A DNA stretch of 60,242 bases from a virus, in the IMG/VR virus record IMGVR_UViG_3300042445_000754, positions 1 through 60,242 of that record. One strand, 5' to 3'. The notes under the pieces are model-generated. The model ran no database searches. It saw only the letters and a list, made by a program, of their open reading frames with translations, and was not told where the DNA came from. Made by a program: the position numbers and the translations under genes. Each line of letters starts with the position of its first letter. Position 1 is the first letter of the stretch. Below, in pieces: positions 56,001 to 60,242 of this stretch.

Positions 56001-56318
56001 TTTTTGTATTTGATTCATTTCTGCTTTAGAAGCAGCAATATATTCTGATTCAGGTAAACATTGTCCATTAAACTCATACATACCTGGAGGACATCCTTCA
56101 CCTCTCATATAACCTGGCAATGATTCATTCCAATATGATGGTTGCTGTACTCCTTGTACTTCTACCATAGGAGAAGCTGGTGTTTCCCCATCATATGGAT
56201 CTTGTGATTTATTTGAAGATTTAAATTTACTTTTTTTAAGTCTACTATTTTTAATTGTTTTACCAAATCTGGCTTGAGGTAATTCCTGTGGAATACTAGT
56301 TATTCTGTACTTTGCCAT
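53061..56318 (-). CDS. large virion protein, probable ejection/cargo
   Basis: 1085 aa from the ATG at 56318; an in-frame GTG one codon earlier overlaps the previous stop and is less likely. The N-terminus is basic (AKYRITSIPQELPQARFGK, then KKSKFKSSNKS), followed by a Cys motif GCPPGMYEFNGQCLP near residue 77. The first half is charged and helical. The second half is Gly/Ala/Pro-rich with hydrophobic helices (YGTAALDALGALPAVGVA, YGYGAAYAAALAGMGMA) that could touch membranes. It carries ARxG motifs (IKARTGAIV) and ends with NKKGGMVAKLSKKEID and a YIIEDE tail, resembling the 1261-aa protein's end. No catalytic domain found. Confidence 0.72.
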   Translation of the reverse strand: MAKYRITSIPQELPQARFGKTIKNSRLKKSKFKSSNKSQDPYDGETPASPMVEVQGVQQPSYWNESLPGYMRGEGCPPGMYEFNGQCLPESEYIAASKAEMNQIQKDFEAKQLARNTALAKDINDIRTKANEQQKRWYKEESDKYRETFAKSKKQDKIEPWKKIPESNVSPEEEAELKNNFLVHKKDGYIELFPKNIVQDRIITNGFQAEQFKNYWGLDPKQVKEQLGDLMGAAKANYEAEVTKSILTKAIEQGKPVDQVIKGLSPKIGTQSGLKSTFEKPTNKIIDDAYASLVSNIDSIPGTDRAKVDQDRKIFLESDDPMTAWEKRYHSGTNNLGDFINYQSQKTERGEKAYSDWMDKYGKAGQYDGLTFAKDDAMANVRQNNALLNQTLNQKNALAAANTAKAKDFNDAYLAYMQNFQSDATKQVLKQALDNAGSTQKSKLEILKSFQEDPSQAMQKLLEQKTGDKKETYADILNNSIEARLLYEKNPDTIKQVSGNQFNIDENTGAKVKDCLKHPFDCMYYAMNAREGMWDGPKNLTYSQRKQIEDETGEDLGTMPVSVMSPFNFLLQPFNPFKIGFNLREGYDKGEFLPAVGKELWDVGSTYGGIKGLNAITKGAKWYKPNLIKPLMSNVFNNPISQLSYYANAPAFAESAYDNFEKGNYGTAALDALGALPAVGVAKNAFKTLNTLKTPGTMIANLSPESRYAFTYNAATPGSGIFMGNPSTAIPGIGQPKFQSITKPINTLSKGLGFGEFNINKVNPGWRVPQQPMNTNLLGYSDGGLIKARTGAIVKGLQSLGASGKTAARMANIGTIGTVNSLAKNIAPIMINPVRIPLFGTSIEKMGPFTGSPLNALPFYGEKMNPMDGTAFRKFGDTLDYVKMSGELNPSAGPLLRMGKNQIMSEGNWAELNEPNEQYSGVFGAQFNRNVPGSDISFQKMSNRNGVLVTDALGNRKPSIPLSEPGLSFHRRLPFSNRYIPVNMDKLRNDEFDWRTQGGNLQSLIERYGYGAAYAAALAGMGMAAPQEYLDEYVTEPVKKVYSKAEELLTNPWVKPKNKKGGMVAKLSKKEIDQYIKDGYIIEDE

Positions 56319-56320
56319 CA

Positions 56321-59300
56321 CTATATTTTTTCAAACGTATAACCTAATTTCTTTAATTGTTGCATAGTAGCTTCATCTATTTCATCTCCAAGTTCATAAT
56401 CAATAGAACCTCCTTGTTGAGCATATTGCATTTCTTCTTGAGAATCATTTTTTGCAATATAGTTAAATAGATCTTTTAATCCTTTCTCATCTTTTACAAC
56501 TTTGAAAAGATTGTATAATGCAGGATCATAATTAGGATTATTTTTATCCAATGCACCATTTTTCTCTGCTTCAGATTTCCAAGACTTAATATCCTCATCT
56601 GTAATAACTTGTGTTGGTTGAAGACCTTTACTTTGTCTTACCTCAAATATTAAAGACTGTATGTTGTCTTGACTAGGATCTGTAAGATAATCATAATAAT
56701 CCCTAGCTGCTTTTTTATCTGCACCTTTAAGATCACCCCAACCTTCTTCAAATGATTTTAAGTTAGGTTGAATAATAATTTGTTCAGCAGGTAATATTTT
56801 ATCACCAAATTTATCCCAAAGTCTTGTTCTTTCTTCATGTGCAATAGTTGAATTTAATTCTTTTGGATCAGCTTTCAACTTTTCATTTAGTAATATTTTT
56901 TCAGCATCACCCTCATCATCATACACTAACTCTCCCATTACATTTGGATCATCATTAATTATACTAGCATACTCATAAGGCACAGATTGATTTAATTCAT
57001 CCAATAGTGGAGATTGCGGATTATAAACTGGTAAGAATTGTTTTAATGTACGTTCATATGTCTTATTACCTATTTCATCAAAAGGTAATTGTCTATTCCC
57101 ATACCAGTTACTAAAGTAAGAGTTTGCATCTATTAAATTACTTGAAGGATCATTTTCTTCAATAGGTGTATCCATTTGAACAGGAGCTGGGCCACCATTT
57201 CTTTTTTGGTTTAAAGCACCTCCATATTTTCTTTCAGCATCTATTAATTTCTGTTTATTACCAGTTGTTAAATACTCTTCAAATGATTTTACTAATTTTT
57301 TTTCAACGTCACTTTGTTGTTCTTGATTTTTTGAAGCAGCATTTAAGTAAGACATTATCAAAGCATCATCAAGATCTTTATATAACTCCTGTTGTTTTAT
57401 TTTCTTTACATCACTCTCATCAAAAACTGTTATTTCTCTTGGATCAAAAGCACCAGTAAAACCTTTATCTCTTAATGCATCTGCAGCTTGAGCTTGACTT
57501 GTTCTAATTAAATCTTCATTACCAGTTGGATTAAAACTTGTTCTTAAAGCCTGTTCATACTCATATCCATTTTGAAAATTTCTTGGATCTACACCATTTA
57601 TCAAGCCTACTTTTTTTATAAAGTCATTAGTCATTGGTGCATTATAATTTAAAAAGTTTTGAGGATTTTTAAATAAAGCTTCTGAAACATAAGGTGTAAA
57701 TGTTTTAGATTGAGGTATTAAACCATAACCACCTAAACTACTACTTCTAGCTGCACTTGCAGCAAAGTCAGGATGTTGTGTAAAATATGCACCACCTTCT
57801 TGATTACCTAAACCACTACCTCTAAAAGATCTATCAAAATTTTCAAATGATGTTTTATGTCCAGTTAAACCACCTGTTATTATTGGTTGATCACCATCAT
57901 ACATAATTGGATTGTAACCACTATACTGAGTTAAAAAATCACTCTCTAGCATAGGAACTTTTTCCAATAATTTTTTTGTTTGCTGTAAGTCTAACTTTGG
58001 CAATTCAAACTGAGCACCTGGAATAGCAGCTGGAAGATTAATCTGACTAGATAAACCTTTTAAATAATTATCTGCTACATAATTTAAAGCAGGTAAATTT
58101 TTACTTACAGCACCTAAACCTCTAAGTGATTTTATCAAATTAGAACTAACTACCAGACCTAATTTAGGAGGAACTACTTTAGCAACACCACCTAAGTTAT
58201 ATTTTCTAGTAAGTTTATAATTTGGAATTCTTATTTCACCTGTATTGCTTCCTGGAATAAGTTGTAAATAAGCTTTTTCTGTTAAACCCCTACCTTGTAA
58301 ATCTGCATTCAATCTACCAATCATCTCATCAGCAGCCTTTGGATCCCATTGTCTTAATGAACGTAACCCTTTTGGTACATTATCTAAACCTTCAAATAGT
58401 TTACTATGTGTTGCCGCAAAATTTAAAGGAATATAATTTTCAAAATTCATATCCCAATCTTTTTTATTTGCCATGTTTAGTAATAGATTATATGAATCTA
58501 AACTTAAACTATGTGGTTCTAATATAGAAGGAAACGGTTGTGGAAATGCATCATTAGCTATTTTAAATGCTTTTCCTGCTTCTAAAGGACTAGTCATTTT
58601 AGTACTAAAATGAAAAACATTATCCTCTACTTTATTATTAGGATGAACAGAAAGATAACCAGTATCACCGCTTATACTTAAAGGGTAATTTATTTGAAGT
58701 GCTTTAAGATCAGCGGGTATATTTTTTAAATCTATTTGAGTAGGATTTATTTTAGGTAATATAGTAGTAGTTCCACGAGGAAATACAGTACTGCTTACAC
58801 CAGCAGGTCCTATTATAGTACCAGTATATCTTCTAACAGGTGGTGCTTTAGTTACAGTTTTAACTACTTTACCTAAGTTAGCTTTAGTTAACTCAGGTAC
58901 AGAAATGTCTTCTATAATAAAACCACCCTTAGCATACTCTTGTATTTCTTTAGGAGTAAGTTCTGCTTCTATAAATGCTGGTGACACATCTTTATAATGT
59001 TCTGCAAAGTATCTTGCATCATTTGGATTATCAAACTGCATTGCTTCTTTAGAAGAATGATCATAATCTCCAAAATTTAATTGACCATTTTCCTCTTGTA
59101 TTTGTGGAACAGCATAGTTATCCATACTGGCCATATAATGTGTTCCATAATTACCATCACCAAAATCATATGGTTGGTCTGGTACAACAATCATTCTTTG
59201 TGCAGCGGGATTACCAAATTCATTTGCATATGCAAGTTTGGATTTCATAACTGCATTTGTATAGTCTTGTAAATGCTCAGGAAGAGGAATATCATATTCT

Positions 59301-60106
59301 CCTTCTTCATTATGTGAATCATTTACTGCTTGACCTTCAGCAGTAGTTTCTCTCCAATTTCTATAATCATTAAGTTTATCCTGTAACAAATAATAATCTT
59401 CTAATGTCCAGCTATCTGGATTTCCTATTTGACTTTCTATGTCTCTAATTTCTTGACCCCATTCTTCTGGAGTTGTAGCTCCTCCTTTTCTATAGTACTT
59501 AGCATTAGGATCATACACTTTATTCTTTCTAGACTTAGGTTTAGCAAAGAATGAATTTTGTGTAAAGAACTTATTTGTAGCCTCTAGACTTCTTGAGTAT
59601 CCTTTAGAGTTTTTCTTTCTAGGCATCTTTGGTAAAGAACCACCTTTTTTAAAATCATCTGGAGTTTCTAAAGTGGGGTCGTTATCTTCGTAATAGTTAC
59701 CTGCTATTTCTTCTCCCGGTTGAATGTTCTTAAGGGCTCTTAAATATCTTTTGTTACCTTGAATTATAGAACCAGCATTGAATGCATCATCAGAATGATT
59801 GTAATGTGCTCCTACAACAGGAGTCTCTTTACTTTTCAAATATGTTTCACCATTCTTTTGGAAAGATGATTTAATATGTGAAAGACCAATTATCTCACCA
59901 GCTCTGATTGGTTCATCAGCAAACAAACCTTTACCTTGTATGTTAGATTTTTGTATACTAACTTTTTTGTTAGGTTTTTCATTTAAACCACCGTTACTCA
60001 TCAAAGGGTTTCCACTTGGATCTACCAATATATCTCGTCTTTTAACAGGTGCTTTAGCACTACCAAGATTTTTGAGTGAATCAATAAGAACTTTTTTATT
60101 ATACAT
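56321..60106 (-). CDS. large virion protein with SET methyltransferase and ADP-ribosyltransferase-like domains
   Basis: 1261 aa. Residues about 49-141 form a SET domain: NIQGKGLFADEPIRAGEII, then YNHSDDAFNAG (NHS motif 103-105) and RALKNIQPGEEIAGNYY (the GEE..Y motif). SET enzymes transfer methyl groups from S-adenosylmethionine to lysines. Residues about 740-905 resemble an ART fold: His750 (GHKTSFENFD), Tyr774 (GAYFTQHPDFA) and Glu897 (ITVFDESDVKK), a possible H-Y-E triad. At 1090 a degenerate zinc motif HEERT lacks the second His. GG motifs punctuate the chain (FKKGG, YRKGG, YAKGG, YNLGG, RKYGG, AQQGG), and it ends LKKLGYTFEKI. Stop is TAG. Virion location is inferred from neighbours; delivery into the host would place both enzymes in the cell. 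Confidence 0.8.
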   Translation of the reverse strand: MYNKKVLIDSLKNLGSAKAPVKRRDILVDPSGNPLMSNGGLNEKPNKKVSIQKSNIQGKGLFADEPIRAGEIIGLSHIKSSFQKNGETYLKSKETPVVGAHYNHSDDAFNAGSIIQGNKRYLRALKNIQPGEEIAGNYYEDNDPTLETPDDFKKGGSLPKMPRKKNSKGYSRSLEATNKFFTQNSFFAKPKSRKNKVYDPNAKYYRKGGATTPEEWGQEIRDIESQIGNPDSWTLEDYYLLQDKLNDYRNWRETTAEGQAVNDSHNEEGEYDIPLPEHLQDYTNAVMKSKLAYANEFGNPAAQRMIVVPDQPYDFGDGNYGTHYMASMDNYAVPQIQEENGQLNFGDYDHSSKEAMQFDNPNDARYFAEHYKDVSPAFIEAELTPKEIQEYAKGGFIIEDISVPELTKANLGKVVKTVTKAPPVRRYTGTIIGPAGVSSTVFPRGTTTILPKINPTQIDLKNIPADLKALQINYPLSISGDTGYLSVHPNNKVEDNVFHFSTKMTSPLEAGKAFKIANDAFPQPFPSILEPHSLSLDSYNLLLNMANKKDWDMNFENYIPLNFAATHSKLFEGLDNVPKGLRSLRQWDPKAADEMIGRLNADLQGRGLTEKAYLQLIPGSNTGEIRIPNYKLTRKYNLGGVAKVVPPKLGLVVSSNLIKSLRGLGAVSKNLPALNYVADNYLKGLSSQINLPAAIPGAQFELPKLDLQQTKKLLEKVPMLESDFLTQYSGYNPIMYDGDQPIITGGLTGHKTSFENFDRSFRGSGLGNQEGGAYFTQHPDFAASAARSSSLGGYGLIPQSKTFTPYVSEALFKNPQNFLNYNAPMTNDFIKKVGLINGVDPRNFQNGYEYEQALRTSFNPTGNEDLIRTSQAQAADALRDKGFTGAFDPREITVFDESDVKKIKQQELYKDLDDALIMSYLNAASKNQEQQSDVEKKLVKSFEEYLTTGNKQKLIDAERKYGGALNQKRNGGPAPVQMDTPIEENDPSSNLIDANSYFSNWYGNRQLPFDEIGNKTYERTLKQFLPVYNPQSPLLDELNQSVPYEYASIINDDPNVMGELVYDDEGDAEKILLNEKLKADPKELNSTIAHEERTRLWDKFGDKILPAEQIIIQPNLKSFEEGWGDLKGADKKAARDYYDYLTDPSQDNIQSLIFEVRQSKGLQPTQVITDEDIKSWKSEAEKNGALDKNNPNYDPALYNLFKVVKDEKGLKDLFNYIAKNDSQEEMQYAQQGGSIDYELGDEIDEATMQQLKKLGYTFEKI

Positions 60107-60242
60107 TATCTAGGAGAAAATTGATTTTTACTATTAGACATTTTGAAAATCACATTGACATCGTCACCTTGATTTTTTCTAAGGTTTATAAAATTCAAAT
60201 AATTTCTAAACTTCTTTCTTTGCATTTGAGGTTTAGCATAAT
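60106..60242 (-). CDS. 3' end of an upstream minus-strand gene (partial)
   Basis: An open frame enters from the window edge and ends at TAA (60106-60108), overlapping the start codon of the 1261-aa gene (TAATG). The visible 44 residues are basic and Asn-rich (MQRKKFRNYLNFINLRKNQ, ending SNSKNQFSPR). Too little is present to name it; the overlap shows it is in the same operon. Confidence 0.6.
   Translation of the reverse strand, partial: YAKPQMQRKKFRNYLNFINLRKNQGDDVNVIFKMSNSKNQFSPR

Noticed and set aside
56319-56321. GTG start one codon upstream for the 1085-aa protein
   Set aside because: It overlaps the previous stop and the immediately following ATG is a more usual start; the difference is one residue.
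1-60242. Possible stop-codon recoding (TAG or TGA read through), as in some crAss-like phages
   Set aside because: Genes end at TAG (for example 6135, 7593, 16612 and 56321) and TGA (1043) at sensible positions, and giant frames are open under the standard code.
1-60242. tRNA genes, CRISPR arrays, insertion sequences, integrase or attachment sites
   Set aside because: Gaps between genes are all under 100 bp and contain no cloverleaf, repeat-spacer or terminal inverted repeat structure; no transposase or integrase motif was seen.

Overview
The window looks like about 60 kb of a crAss-like phage (order Crassvirales), a tailed phage of Bacteroidota. The evidence is an AT-rich genome made of two opposed gene blocks, a replication block with the usual crAss-like set (uracil-DNA glycosylase, DnaB-type helicase, Sak4-like ATPase, SSB-like protein, TOPRIM primase, PD-(D/E)XK exonuclease, short family B polymerase), and an opposing block of giant proteins. 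One giant (3315 aa) carries DFDID, the catalytic signature of the crAss-like virion RNA polymerase. The standard genetic code applies: TAA, TGA and TAG all end genes and the giant frames stay open without recoding. No tRNA, rRNA, CRISPR array, insertion sequence or integrase was seen.

Layout. (1) 8-319, minus strand: a small conserved-looking acidic protein, divergent from everything to its right across only 31 bp. (2) 351-18563, plus strand: DNA replication, recombination and nucleotide-metabolism genes, tightly packed with many ATGA/TAATG/TGATG overlaps and cut into five units by strong intrinsic terminators at about 4.70, 10.13, 13.47, 16.65 and 18.56 kb. Accessory functions here include a MoxR-type AAA ATPase with a metallopeptidase-VWA partner, a GIY-YIG nuclease-like protein, a MazG-like pyrophosphohydrolase, a DUF6445/2-oxoglutarate oxygenase-like protein and a DUF932-like protein. 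(3) 18587-60242, minus strand: a 46-aa basic protein (too short for ordinary ORF listing), three giant proteins (1978, 3315 and 2463 aa) carrying zincin, LysM, RNA polymerase and PD-(D/E)XK signatures, then five large proteins (1060, 1133, 1446, 1085 and 1261 aa) that look like virion cargo or ejection proteins, and the 3' end of one more gene. Capsid, portal, terminase and tail genes are not in the window and probably lie upstream in the same minus-strand block.

How it fits together (inference). The virion RNA polymerase and other cargo would enter the cell with the DNA, start transcription of the plus-strand block, and that block would replicate the genome. The most unusual feature is the enzymatic load on presumed virion proteins. 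The 1261-aa protein begins with a convincing SET (lysine methyltransferase) domain and contains a probable ADP-ribosyltransferase fold in its middle. Two giants carry paralogous HExxH zincin domains and a third has a nuclease core. Several cargo proteins share short linear motifs (GG dipeptides after Lys/aromatic residues, A-[RKQ]-x-G, an N-terminal RI-x-LP signature) and Cys-rich modules that no named domain explains. In the replication block, two otherwise unrelated proteins share an acidic tail with an EFAxxDNFD motif and an aromatic C-terminal tip like that of bacterial SSB.
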